Source: Rhizobiaceae bacterium (GTDB lineage Bacteria > Pseudomonadota > Alphaproteobacteria > Rhizobiales > Rhizobiaceae). From it: 64,000 bases of DNA. Where the stretch lies: NCBI GenBank assembly GCA_023953835.1, contig JAMLJB010000001.1, positions 744,001 through 808,000 of the forward strand. Reading direction: 5' to 3'. Numbering within the stretch: position 1 is the first letter of the stretch; each line of letters starts with the position of its first letter. A program made the position numbers and the translations under genes. The notes below the pieces were generated by a model. The model was given only the letters and a program-made list of their open reading frames with translations, ran no database searches and was not told the origin of the DNA. Of this stretch, positions 33,855 to 42,468 are shown in pieces.

Positions 33855-35948
33855 ATGAGCGCCGTTATTCCTGATTCGAGGTCGATAGCTCCCCTCGAAG
33901 ATTATCTCTCCGGGCTGAATCAGGGCCAGCGTTTTGCTGTGGAACACGGCGAGGGTAAGGTCGCCGAACCGCTTTTGGTTATTGCAGGCGCGGGCTCTGG
34001 AAAGACGAACACGCTCGCACATCGCATCGCGCATCTCATCGTCAACGGGGCCGATCCGCGACGCATTCTGCTGATGACTTTTTCGCGGCGCGCAGCTTCG
34101 GAGATGACGCGTCGCATCGAACGCATTGCCGTTCGCGTGCTCGGAGACAAGGCGGCGACGCTGACCGAAGGGCTGTCCTGGGCGGGAACGTTCCATGCCA
34201 TCGGGGCAAGGCTGCTGCGAGACTATGCTCCCGAGATCGGTCTGGACCCCGCGTTCACCATACATGACCGGGAGGATTCGGCGGACCTAATGAATCTCGT
34301 GCGCCATGAACTCGGGCTGTCAAAGACCGAGAACCGGTTTCCGACAAAGGGAACCTGCCTCGCCATCTACTCGCGCGCCGTCAACGCTCAGAGTGATCTG
34401 CAGGATATCTTGAGAAAGAGCTTCCCGTGGTGCATCGGATGGGTCGATGACCTGAGGCGGCTGTTCGCTGCCTATGTAGAGGCGAAGCAGTCCCAGAACG
34501 TGCTCGACTATGACGACCTGCTGCTGTGGTGGGCGCAGATGTGTTCCGAGCCTTCAATCGCAAACGGGTTGGCGTCGCGCTTCGACCACATACTCGTCGA
34601 TGAATATCAGGACACCAACCGCCTTCAGGCCTCGATCCTGCTTGCGCTCAAGCCCGATGGCCACGGACTGACCGTGGTTGGTGACGATGCGCAGTCCATT
34701 TATTCGTTCAGGGCCGCTGAGGTTCGCAATATCCTGGATTTTCCGACGCATTTTCCCAGGCCCGCGCGGATTGTCACCCTCGATCGAAACTACCGCTCCA
34801 CGGATGCCATTCTGGACGCGGCCAATGCCGTGATCGGCGAAGCAGCCGAACGGTTCACCAAGAATTTGTGGACCGACCGTCATTCACCGCAGAAGCCGTC
34901 GATCGTCACCGTGCGCGACGAGGCCGAGCAGGCGAATTTCGTATGCGAGAAGGTCATGGAGGAGCGCGAGGCCGGGACAGCGCTCAAGAAGCAGGCGGTT
35001 CTTTTTCGGGCTTCGCACCATTCCGGCCCGCTGGAAGTTGAACTGACGCGCCGTAACATTCCTTTCGTGAAATTCGGGGGATTGAAGTTCCTGGATTCGG
35101 CGCATGTGAAAGATGTGCTCGCGGTGTTGCGCTTCGCCGAAAACCCGAGGGACCGCGTCGCTGCCTTCAGGGTAATGCAACTCGTGCCGGGCATCGGGCC
35201 TTCCGCCGCCTCCAACGCAATGGAAGCGATGGAGCGCGCGCTCGACCAGACGCTCGGCCTCCAGCTCTTCAAGGCGCCGGTGCGCGCTGAGTCGGATTGG
35301 CCTGCCTTTGTCGAACTGTTCTCGGCGCTCAAGTCTCGCGGCCTCTGGCCGGCCGACCTCGAACGTGTTCGGCTTTGGTACGAACCCCATCTGAAACGGC
35401 TGCATGAGGATGCGATGGCGCGCCGTGCGGACCTGCTTCAACTGGAACAGATCGCGGCAGGCTATGCTTCGCGACAGCGCTTCCTGACCGATCTTACGCT
35501 CGATCCGCCGGATGCAACCAGCGACGACGCGGGGGCGCCACTTCGGGACGAGGACTACCTGATACTGTCTACGATCCATTCGGCAAAGGGGCAGGAATGG
35601 TCGAAGGTGTTTGTGCTGAACGGCATAGACGGCTGTATCCCCTCCGACCTCGGCGTCGGCGAGCGCGAAGAAATCGAGGAGGAGCGGCGATTGCTTTATG
35701 TCGCTATGACGAGGGCCAAGGACGACCTGCATATCATCACGCCTCAACGCTTCTTCACGCACGGGCAGGCAGCGCGCGGCGACCGGCACGTCTACGCGTC
35801 GCGAAGCAGATTCCTCCCCGATCACATACTCGACAGGTTCGCCTTGATCGCGTGGCCCGAGGTTTCGCCGGAGATCGCAGGGCAAAGCGGCGACGGGTCA
35901 CCGAGGGTGGATCTGAAGGTCAAGATGCGCAACATGTGGGCGGGGTGA
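33855..35948 (+). CDS. UvrD/Rep-family ATP-dependent DNA helicase
   Basis: The protein has 697 residues from the ATG at 33855; the frame extends to 33786 without support. Superfamily 1A motifs are in order: Q-motif LNQGQRFAVEHG, Walker A GAGSGKTNTLAHRI, Ia LMTFSRRAASEM, Walker B HILVDEYQDTN, III GDDAQSIYSFRAA, IV LDRNYRST, V TIHSAKGQEWSKVFV, VI VAMTRAKDDLHI. It unwinds DNA in the 3' to 5' direction in repair or replication. At about 700 residues it is close to UvrD/Rep, but a second UvrD may exist elsewhere in the genome. It is convergent with the cellulose operon. Confidence 0.9.
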   Translation: MSAVIPDSRSIAPLEDYLSGLNQGQRFAVEHGEGKVAEPLLVIAGAGSGKTNTLAHRIAHLIVNGADPRRILLMTFSRRAASEMTRRIERIAVRVLGDKAATLTEGLSWAGTFHAIGARLLRDYAPEIGLDPAFTIHDREDSADLMNLVRHELGLSKTENRFPTKGTCLAIYSRAVNAQSDLQDILRKSFPWCIGWVDDLRRLFAAYVEAKQSQNVLDYDDLLLWWAQMCSEPSIANGLASRFDHILVDEYQDTNRLQASILLALKPDGHGLTVVGDDAQSIYSFRAAEVRNILDFPTHFPRPARIVTLDRNYRSTDAILDAANAVIGEAAERFTKNLWTDRHSPQKPSIVTVRDEAEQANFVCEKVMEEREAGTALKKQAVLFRASHHSGPLEVELTRRNIPFVKFGGLKFLDSAHVKDVLAVLRFAENPRDRVAAFRVMQLVPGIGPSAASNAMEAMERALDQTLGLQLFKAPVRAESDWPAFVELFSALKSRGLWPADLERVRLWYEPHLKRLHEDAMARRADLLQLEQIAAGYASRQRFLTDLTLDPPDATSDDAGAPLRDEDYLILSTIHSAKGQEWSKVFVLNGIDGCIPSDLGVGEREEIEEERRLLYVAMTRAKDDLHIITPQRFFTHGQAARGDRHVYASRSRFLPDHILDRFALIAWPEVSPEIAGQSGDGSPRVDLKVKMRNMWAG

Positions 35949-35954
35949 CGCTGC

Positions 35955-36962
35955 TCATTTGTCATGCATCGAAGGCACGCCCTTGCGGATGAGGTCCGAG
36001 AACTCGGGAGACGTGTCCGCGGCTTGCGCCATCTCATCGATGCTTGCGCGCGATTTCACTTCTTCGAGTGATATGCGGTTATCCAGTGCGCCCATGTCAT
36101 AGGCATAGCCGGGAAGGTAGCCGTTCGCGATCAGGCGCCAGTCGAAAGGAATGCTGCCGCCTGCCGCGCGCATCATCTTTACAATGACCGTCGTGCAATT
36201 GGTGGTGATCGAATTGTAGAACTGGGGAGACTGTGCAAGCGCATTTGCGTCAGCAACATATTCCAGAAGAAGCTTGCGTGCGTTCTCAGGGCTGGTGTTG
36301 AGCCGGTAAAGCCTGACATCCTCACCTCTGACATTGGTGCGCAGCCGCACGATGTCGCGTTCGTCTGCCGCGATGATGACCAGAGGACTGCTCTTGAAGA
36401 AATCGGCAACCGGCGAAAACGCCCCGCCCTTGCTGCGCTTAACCTCGGCTGACCACGCCAGATACGTTCCATCCTTAAAGCCGAAGCTCATCAGCAGGTG
36501 CGCCATTTCCGGCCCAGCCCAGTACGAAAGAAACATATCGAGGCTGCTCAGTTCGTTCAGGTCGAAACGCCTGACCTCCCACCGCTCATCGAAGTCAGTG
36601 CGGGTTCGCCAATTGAAATTTCGCACATTGGTCAGTGTCAGGATGTTTCCTTCGACCTCGCCCGTCACCTGACGTGAAACGTCCGTTGCCCAATCGCCTT
36701 CTGCCTGTGGCTGAATTGTGCCCCACCATACCAGGATGCCCGCCATAGCCGCAGCGAACAGGCCGGATGCGCGCCAGCGCCACTTCGTGAACAGCCCGAG
36801 CAGCGCCGCCGCACCCAACAGCGCTAGGAAAAGTATCGCCGCCAGCTTTCCAGCAAGCGGCAAAGGCAGCCGATACCAGAATGCCAGACAGCCCCACGCT
36901 GTGAGCAATAGGACAACGATCGCTGCAATCGCGATTGCCACGTATCGCCAGAACCCTCGCAT
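35955..36962 (-). CDS. DUF4105 membrane-anchored protein at the end of the cellulose operon
   Basis: The protein has 335 residues from the ATG at 36962, with GGAGG 5 bp upstream. Three hydrophobic segments in the first 90 residues anchor it. The rest is the DUF4105 domain (FDERWEVRRFDLNELSSLDMFLSYWAGPEMAHLLMSFGFKDGTYL) and contains the likely active region YNSITTNCTTVIVKMM with a conserved-looking Asn-Cys-Thr. Its fold is thought to be papain-like or NlpC/P60-related in some members, so an amidase or acyl-modifying role is possible. It lies 21 bp after the TPR gene on the same strand and probably belongs to the cellulose operon. Confidence 0.8.
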   Translation of the reverse strand: MRGFWRYVAIAIAAIVVLLLTAWGCLAFWYRLPLPLAGKLAAILFLALLGAAALLGLFTKWRWRASGLFAAAMAGILVWWGTIQPQAEGDWATDVSRQVTGEVEGNILTLTNVRNFNWRTRTDFDERWEVRRFDLNELSSLDMFLSYWAGPEMAHLLMSFGFKDGTYLAWSAEVKRSKGGAFSPVADFFKSSPLVIIAADERDIVRLRTNVRGEDVRLYRLNTSPENARKLLLEYVADANALAQSPQFYNSITTNCTTVIVKMMRAAGGSIPFDWRLIANGYLPGYAYDMGALDNRISLEEVKSRASIDEMAQAADTSPEFSDLIRKGVPSMHDK

Positions 36963-36983
36963 GGCCACCTCCGCAGTGCACCA

Positions 36984-39122
36984 CTATTCGTTGTTGGCAG
37001 GCGTGATCGTGGCGCGAACGGCGGCCAGCCCGCGTGGCCCTTCAGGATCACCGGATGCGGCGATTGCCTCAAACACCTGTCGCGCTTCGGCAATCTTCCG
37101 GAGGCCAAGATATGCATAGCCTCTCAACACCATGAGGTCCCTCCGTTCGGGCGCAATGCGTGCGCGCTGGTCGAGCGCCAGCAAAGTCTCCGCATAGCGC
37201 TTCTGGTCGAAGAAGCCCGTTGCCCGCATGCTCAGGATCGATTCCTCAAGCTGCCTTGCGCGTTGGTGGTTCTGCGGCGCCTTGGCCGCCGAAACAGCCG
37301 CCCTGTCCGGCAAGCCGAGCCGCAGATTGGCAAGACTTTGACCCCAGGCTGCTTCGCTCCGCACGGACTGGTTGCCGCTCTTGATTGCCGCTTCGAACGC
37401 CTCGACAGCTTCCATCGGGCGATTGAGTTCCATGAGGCACCAGCCGCGCGTGAGCGCTGCGGCTCCTGTCGCAGACGAGAACTGGTCCGTGCTGGAGCAC
37501 CCTCTTCTTGGCGTGTTGCCACCACCCTGCCTGACCGCGGCTGTGTTCGCCGGATTGCCGCTGCGCTCGCCCTTCTGCGCTTCCGCCGCGCCGGTACCCT
37601 TTGCAGCAGCGCGACGAATCTCGTCGACGGCAGCGGTCTGTATCGAAGGCTCCGTCACGGAGGCGATGCGTTCGGAGCGGTCCGCCCAATTCCTTTGTAC
37701 CTCGGCCACGCCCTTCATGTCGCCCAGCGCCATGCGCACCACCGCCAGCCCATAGGCTGTCGCTTCCTCGTCGGGCTTCCATAGGAGTGATGTGCTGAAC
37801 CATTGCGCCGCGGTTTGCTCCTGACCAAATGCGTGAGCATACCAGCCAAGCTGCTGCGCTGTGTCCGCATCCTTCGCGGCCGCCACAACGGGGACAATCC
37901 TGCGCAGGATCGGCTCGTCGATCGGCTTTCTTGGTTCGGCGGCGATGAGATTGGCTGCCGCTGCCAGATAGTCCTTGCGCAATTCGTCAGAGGCGTCGCG
38001 CCATTCGTACAAGACCTCCTCTGCTTCGCCCGGGCGCTCAAGCGCAATCAGAGCGAGGCCGAGCCCTTGAGAGGTTTCGACATCGTCCTTGATGGCCCGC
38101 GCACTGGTGAACCATTGCTCCGCGGCTGACGGCTCGTCCTTGCGCAGGTAGTACCACCCCAACAGGCGGGCATCGTCCGCATTCTTGTTGGAACGGGCGA
38201 GCGTTTCGAGAGCGGCGACATCAGCTTCGGGCACAGGTTGTGGCGGATCGGCGATACCCGCCGAAACGCTGGCTCGCACGATGTCCGCCCGGATCGACGC
38301 AAACTCGCCCTGTCCATCCTCGCCGATCTTTTCCAAGGTGAGAAGTTCGTCAATCATCTGGCGGGGAAGCAACGGCACGGCCTTCTGCATGGTCGCGAGC
38401 CGTTCCGCTGGATTGGTGCAGTTACGCAGGACATATTGGTAGGCGTCCCGCGCGCGACCAACTTCGTTTCGGCTCGCAAAAGCCTCCGCCACGCGCCACA
38501 ACACATCGAGATCGCCACAGGTGAGAAGGCTCTGGGTGGCAGCGGCGATCCTGATCACCGTCTCATACTGCTTTAGGTCCGACGCATTGATGAGCCGTTC
38601 CCGCGCTTCGGCCACAGATAGTCGATCCAGCAGGTCTTTGGGCGGCTGCCATTGCGGTTCGCGGCGTTGGCGGTCCGCGATGCCCTGCCTGACCTCGGCA
38701 TATTTGCCACCTGAATAGAGCTGCCATAAGCGGTCCAGTTCGCCGTCGACCTGAACCGGAGCGGCGGCAGGGTCGGCGGGCGGCGTCCAGTTCGGATAGA
38801 GCGCACGCAACCGGGCAATCTCGGTTTGCAGGCGCTTGGTGTCGCCCTGCCGGGCGAAATACCTTAGTGCGGTTTCATCGACCTGAGACTGGGTCGGTTG
38901 GGAGGGCGCCGCAGGCGTCGGAGCCGCAGAAGGGGCCGTTGTGGGAGCCGGAGATGGAGGGTTGTCCGATGGCGTTGTTTCCTGTGCCAGAACGCTCGTC
39001 GCGCCTGTCTGGGCAAGGTAGTCCCAGCCGTACCCGCCGCTTTTTCCTGCAAGGAGCCACGCCGCTGCAACGCTGCATACGAGAATTGCGACGAATGATA
39101 TGTTGCGCCGCCTCACCCGCAT
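36984..39122 (-). CDS. TPR-repeat protein of the cellulose operon, BcsC-like without a beta-barrel
   Basis: The protein has 712 residues. An N-terminal membrane anchor (SFVAILVCSVAAAWLLAG) is followed by a Pro/Ala/Thr-rich linker (residues 45-85) and then tetratricopeptide-type helical repeats to the C-terminus. BcsC proteins of enterobacteria are over 1100 residues and end in an outer-membrane barrel; no barrel strands are visible here. In type III operons of alphaproteobacteria a barrel-less TPR protein takes this place. It would form the periplasmic scaffold that guides the glucan. Its start overlaps bcsZ by 10 bp. Confidence 0.8.
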   Translation of the reverse strand: MRVRRRNISFVAILVCSVAAAWLLAGKSGGYGWDYLAQTGATSVLAQETTPSDNPPSPAPTTAPSAAPTPAAPSQPTQSQVDETALRYFARQGDTKRLQTEIARLRALYPNWTPPADPAAAPVQVDGELDRLWQLYSGGKYAEVRQGIADRQRREPQWQPPKDLLDRLSVAEARERLINASDLKQYETVIRIAAATQSLLTCGDLDVLWRVAEAFASRNEVGRARDAYQYVLRNCTNPAERLATMQKAVPLLPRQMIDELLTLEKIGEDGQGEFASIRADIVRASVSAGIADPPQPVPEADVAALETLARSNKNADDARLLGWYYLRKDEPSAAEQWFTSARAIKDDVETSQGLGLALIALERPGEAEEVLYEWRDASDELRKDYLAAAANLIAAEPRKPIDEPILRRIVPVVAAAKDADTAQQLGWYAHAFGQEQTAAQWFSTSLLWKPDEEATAYGLAVVRMALGDMKGVAEVQRNWADRSERIASVTEPSIQTAAVDEIRRAAAKGTGAAEAQKGERSGNPANTAAVRQGGGNTPRRGCSSTDQFSSATGAAALTRGWCLMELNRPMEAVEAFEAAIKSGNQSVRSEAAWGQSLANLRLGLPDRAAVSAAKAPQNHQRARQLEESILSMRATGFFDQKRYAETLLALDQRARIAPERRDLMVLRGYAYLGLRKIAEARQVFEAIAASGDPEGPRGLAAVRATITPANNE

Positions 39123-40150
39123 GCCTCCTTATGTTCGGCAAGCCAGGAGAGACCCAGGAGCTGAAGCGTCGACGGGAAGTAGAGCGAAGGTTCGAATTTC
39201 TTCAGTTCATCCGGCACCGCCGTCTTGCGCAAGACGCATCGCGCAAGTGCCGGAATGAGCAGATAGCCTTTATCAGTCAGTGTTTCGCGAACCGCCCCGG
39301 AGGACAGATCGGTAACCGGCACTCCATTCTCCATGGCGGCGAATGGTTCAAGCAAGTCAGGCTCCGTGAAGCCGGCCCTCACCAGATAGAGCGGAACGCG
39401 CAATGCGTCATATCCGAAATCCGGGCTGAAACCTTCAGCGGGTTTGGGACTCGTGCGCAATGACAGCCAGTTGGGCGGCAGCCGCTCCGGACCAATCATC
39501 GAACCGCCGATGATGTCCAGCCCATCCTTTTCGACACTTGCCCAATCTGTTTCAGGATCGAGTTCTGCAAAAAGCGGGAAGGCCTCGAATACCCAGTAGG
39601 ACGGATTGACCACAGGGCCATCGTCGCGATCCGATCGCCCAAATCCGGTCGCCCCCGGCATGATCACCGTCCGCTCGCCCACTTGCCTTAGCGTTTGCGC
39701 AGCTATTGCCTTGATCATCAGCGTGGCGAACGCGCTCAATTCCGGGATATTCCAGTCACGTCCCGCGCGCGCCAATGCGTAGGCGATCAGGATGTCGCCG
39801 TCGGTCGCGTTGTTGATGTCGGTCACATGCGGAATTGCGGCGGGATCCCAGCGCCAGGCTGACAGCCGATCGTCCCGCAGCAGCAATTCGGTGCGGGTAA
39901 AAGACCAGATGAGATCGAAATCGGCTCGATTTTCAGCAAGATATGCGAGCAAAAGGCCGTATCCCTGGCCCTCCGAGTGGGAGATGTTGCCGTTGGCGTC
40001 ATCGACGATGCGACCGCTCGCATCGAGGAATTTCTGCTTGTAGGAACTCCAGTCGGCGCTTGAGATCAATGGCGCGTCCTCCTGCTGTGCAAGAACAGGC
40101 CACGGGAGGAGGACGGACAGGCAAGCGAAAAGGGCAAGGACGATCCTCAT
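39113..40150 (-). CDS. bcsZ: Endo-1,4-beta-glucanase of the cellulose operon (GH8)
   Basis: The protein has 345 residues from the ATG at 40150, which overlaps the bcsB stop as ATGA; the frame extends to 40459 inside bcsB. A signal peptide ends at VLAQQ. GH8 features are clear: the acid region HSEGQGYGLLLAYLAENRADFDLIW, the WRWDP segment, and NNATDGDILIAYALARAG with the catalytic Asp. The enzyme trims or edits nascent cellulose in the periplasm and is needed for normal fibril formation. Fixed order after bcsB supports the assignment. Confidence 0.92.
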   Translation of the reverse strand: MRIVLALFACLSVLLPWPVLAQQEDAPLISSADWSSYKQKFLDASGRIVDDANGNISHSEGQGYGLLLAYLAENRADFDLIWSFTRTELLLRDDRLSAWRWDPAAIPHVTDINNATDGDILIAYALARAGRDWNIPELSAFATLMIKAIAAQTLRQVGERTVIMPGATGFGRSDRDDGPVVNPSYWVFEAFPLFAELDPETDWASVEKDGLDIIGGSMIGPERLPPNWLSLRTSPKPAEGFSPDFGYDALRVPLYLVRAGFTEPDLLEPFAAMENGVPVTDLSSGAVRETLTDKGYLLIPALARCVLRKTAVPDELKKFEPSLYFPSTLQLLGLSWLAEHKEACG

Positions 40151-42468
40151 TTGCGACGGCCCAGTCCAGACAGGAAGCCCGAAGTCGCCAATCCCAGCAA
40201 GACACAGGCCGCGAAGAGGCCGCACGCATAGATCAACGGATTTCCCGAGAACCAATTGGCAGCGATGAGCCGATAATTCGCAATGGAGAACTCCTGCGTC
40301 GGCACGAATTTTGGAGTGCCGCTGCGGACAACCCGCAATTGGTTGGCTGTGTTCAATACGGCCATTTGTCCCGAAAGCGTGCTCCACGTCTGCTGCATGG
40401 TCAGCCTTTGAGTTGAGTCGCGCAACAGGGCAGGCGTTGCCGCGGTGAACACGGCCCATGTCTTCTCACCCGCCGGACTTTGCTGCTGCGCCGCCACCAG
40501 TCGGACATCGCGACCCGGCAGATAAGGTTCGGCGGCGGTTGGAAAGAGTTTCAACGAACCAACGGTGAAGTCGAATGTGCGTGTGAGCCAGTCCTGGAAC
40601 GCGCTTACGCTGCCCCGCCAGCCGCGCCCGGAAAGCACATTGCGCCAGCGCGCGAAGGTTTCCTCAGTATTGGTCTGATTGTCAGCGTTGCCACCGCGGC
40701 TTCGGTCAGTGGCCCAGAACGTCGCGATCTGGTCGGAAATGCCGGTCTGTTGCAACGCCTGGACATCGATCGCCGATGCAGGTCCCACGAATATGGTGTC
40801 CTCGGCGGCGGTCGCAGCAATCGAAGGGCTCGCGATGGGGATCTGCCTCCCGGCTGCAACCGCAATCCGCGCGAGCAATGTCGAGGCTGCCGAAAGCGTT
40901 TCCGGCTGACGATCTGCGACCAGCAGCGAGACGGGTCGCTCGGCGCGACCATACGGAAATCCTGTTCCCGACAGGCCGGCAAGGTCAGGCCTGCGCGCAA
41001 TGCGCGCGAAATTCGGAAGGCGAAGCTCGGACGTATCGAAAAGTACGAAGCGGCGAGTGTCGTTTGCAGTTGCGCCCGGTGCGCAGACGCGGTCAGCTTC
41101 GGTCATCAGCACCGCTTCTACGGCGATTATGTTCGGGCCCGGCCTGAAATGGCGCATGGTGACGTCAACGGGAAAGTGACGCAATATTGCGCCACCGGCC
41201 TGCGTGATAGGGACGGTAGCTGCAATGTTCGAGTTCACATAGATGTCGATATGGCTGCCGGGCAGCACCTCGGGCGCATATGCCGCGTCCAGAAGCACCG
41301 TCGCCTCTCCATAGTTGTTCGCAAAAAAGTCGGCAGGAATGCCGAAGGCAAAATCGGTGCGAAACCGTCGGCCTGAAAATTCCTGTGTGGCCACGCCCAG
41401 ATCTGCGAAGGTCCTTGCTCCCTTTTCGCGAAACATCGGTGCGTCCGGCGATCGCCACCTGCTCGTGGAAATTGCCGTCCGCAACACAGTGAGAGGGCGA
41501 TCCAGAGGGGCCGCCAGACCTGAAATAGCCGTATCGATGGCCTGCCAGTTCGGACCGCTCACGACAAGCATCGATTCCGCGCCATCGGGGTTCTCAAGAA
41601 ATCCGGCGAAAGGTGAACTTGCGGCGGCCACCGGCAAATTCGGCACAGATCCCGAAAGCTCCGAGGCAGTTCCAATTCTCACGCTCATGTTGCCCGGCCC
41701 AGGCTGAGATAGAGGCTCTCGCGAAATCTCGAAGGACTGGTTCGGCATGTTTGCCGCCAGTGCGATCGTTTGAGCAAGCCGCACGATCGAAGTCGGCAAG
41801 GCCGCCTGGTCGAGCGCAGGGACAACAAGATTGAATTGGGTACTGCCGTGCTCATCGACGCCGATCGCCGCAATGTCGTCCAGCCTGTTCAGCCTTGCGG
41901 CAGGAGCCTGCAGACTGAGATAGGTGCCGGAAGGGATTATCTCCGTCCAGAGATCATATGTCGCTTCGATCGTGCAGTCTGTCCGATGGCGCTGGGAGGC
42001 CGAAATCTGGACTGTATTGTCGCCCTGCTTGAGTACGCCAGCCGGAACCTCGACTTCCAGCTCGCTCACATTATCAGGCGAACGTACGGGCACGCTCAGC
42101 ACCTGGGAGTCATTTATGCGAAGCTGAAGTGTCGAGGCCTCGGGCGCGACGAAGATCGCGTTCTGGTAGGCGAGGTGGAGCGTGGCCGGTGCAAGCGCCT
42201 GCTCTCCTGTGAGCCAGATCGACCAGGCGCGACTGTCGGTTTCTCCCGACAGCACAAGCTGCGAGGACGGAATAAGATTGCGCCTGATGGTCCCGATCGA
42301 GGGCGCGGTTGCTGCGGGAAGGGTCGTTCCCGGTTCGGGCTGGAGCACGGGTGCGGGCGTGGCAGGATCGACCAAACCGCGCTCGGGCGTCATGTCGAAA
42401 GGCTGCGTCTGGGCAAACAGATGTTGCGGAGCAAGAAGAAGGGCAAATGCGACGAGGAAGCGCTTCAC
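40147..42468 (-). CDS. bcsB: Cellulose synthase regulatory/periplasmic subunit BcsB
   Basis: The protein has 773 residues with a signal peptide (ending LFAQTQ) and a C-terminal membrane helix (IYACGLFAACVLLGLATSGFLSGLG). The region between carries the paired carbohydrate-binding and flavodoxin-like domains of BcsB (for example FSGRRFRTDFAFGIPADFFANNYG, and NIAATVPITQAGG). BcsB guides the glucan across the periplasm and its C-terminal anchor is needed for BcsA activity. It overlaps both bcsA and bcsZ by 4 bp. Confidence 0.92.
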   Translation of the reverse strand: MKRFLVAFALLLAPQHLFAQTQPFDMTPERGLVDPATPAPVLQPEPGTTLPAATAPSIGTIRRNLIPSSQLVLSGETDSRAWSIWLTGEQALAPATLHLAYQNAIFVAPEASTLQLRINDSQVLSVPVRSPDNVSELEVEVPAGVLKQGDNTVQISASQRHRTDCTIEATYDLWTEIIPSGTYLSLQAPAARLNRLDDIAAIGVDEHGSTQFNLVVPALDQAALPTSIVRLAQTIALAANMPNQSFEISREPLSQPGPGNMSVRIGTASELSGSVPNLPVAAASSPFAGFLENPDGAESMLVVSGPNWQAIDTAISGLAAPLDRPLTVLRTAISTSRWRSPDAPMFREKGARTFADLGVATQEFSGRRFRTDFAFGIPADFFANNYGEATVLLDAAYAPEVLPGSHIDIYVNSNIAATVPITQAGGAILRHFPVDVTMRHFRPGPNIIAVEAVLMTEADRVCAPGATANDTRRFVLFDTSELRLPNFARIARRPDLAGLSGTGFPYGRAERPVSLLVADRQPETLSAASTLLARIAVAAGRQIPIASPSIAATAAEDTIFVGPASAIDVQALQQTGISDQIATFWATDRSRGGNADNQTNTEETFARWRNVLSGRGWRGSVSAFQDWLTRTFDFTVGSLKLFPTAAEPYLPGRDVRLVAAQQQSPAGEKTWAVFTAATPALLRDSTQRLTMQQTWSTLSGQMAVLNTANQLRVVRSGTPKFVPTQEFSIANYRLIAANWFSGNPLIYACGLFAACVLLGLATSGFLSGLGRRK

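Noticed and set aside
39113..40459. Extension of bcsZ upstream of 40150
   Set aside because: It lies inside bcsB; the signal peptide begins at 40150 and the ATGA overlap is typical of this operon.
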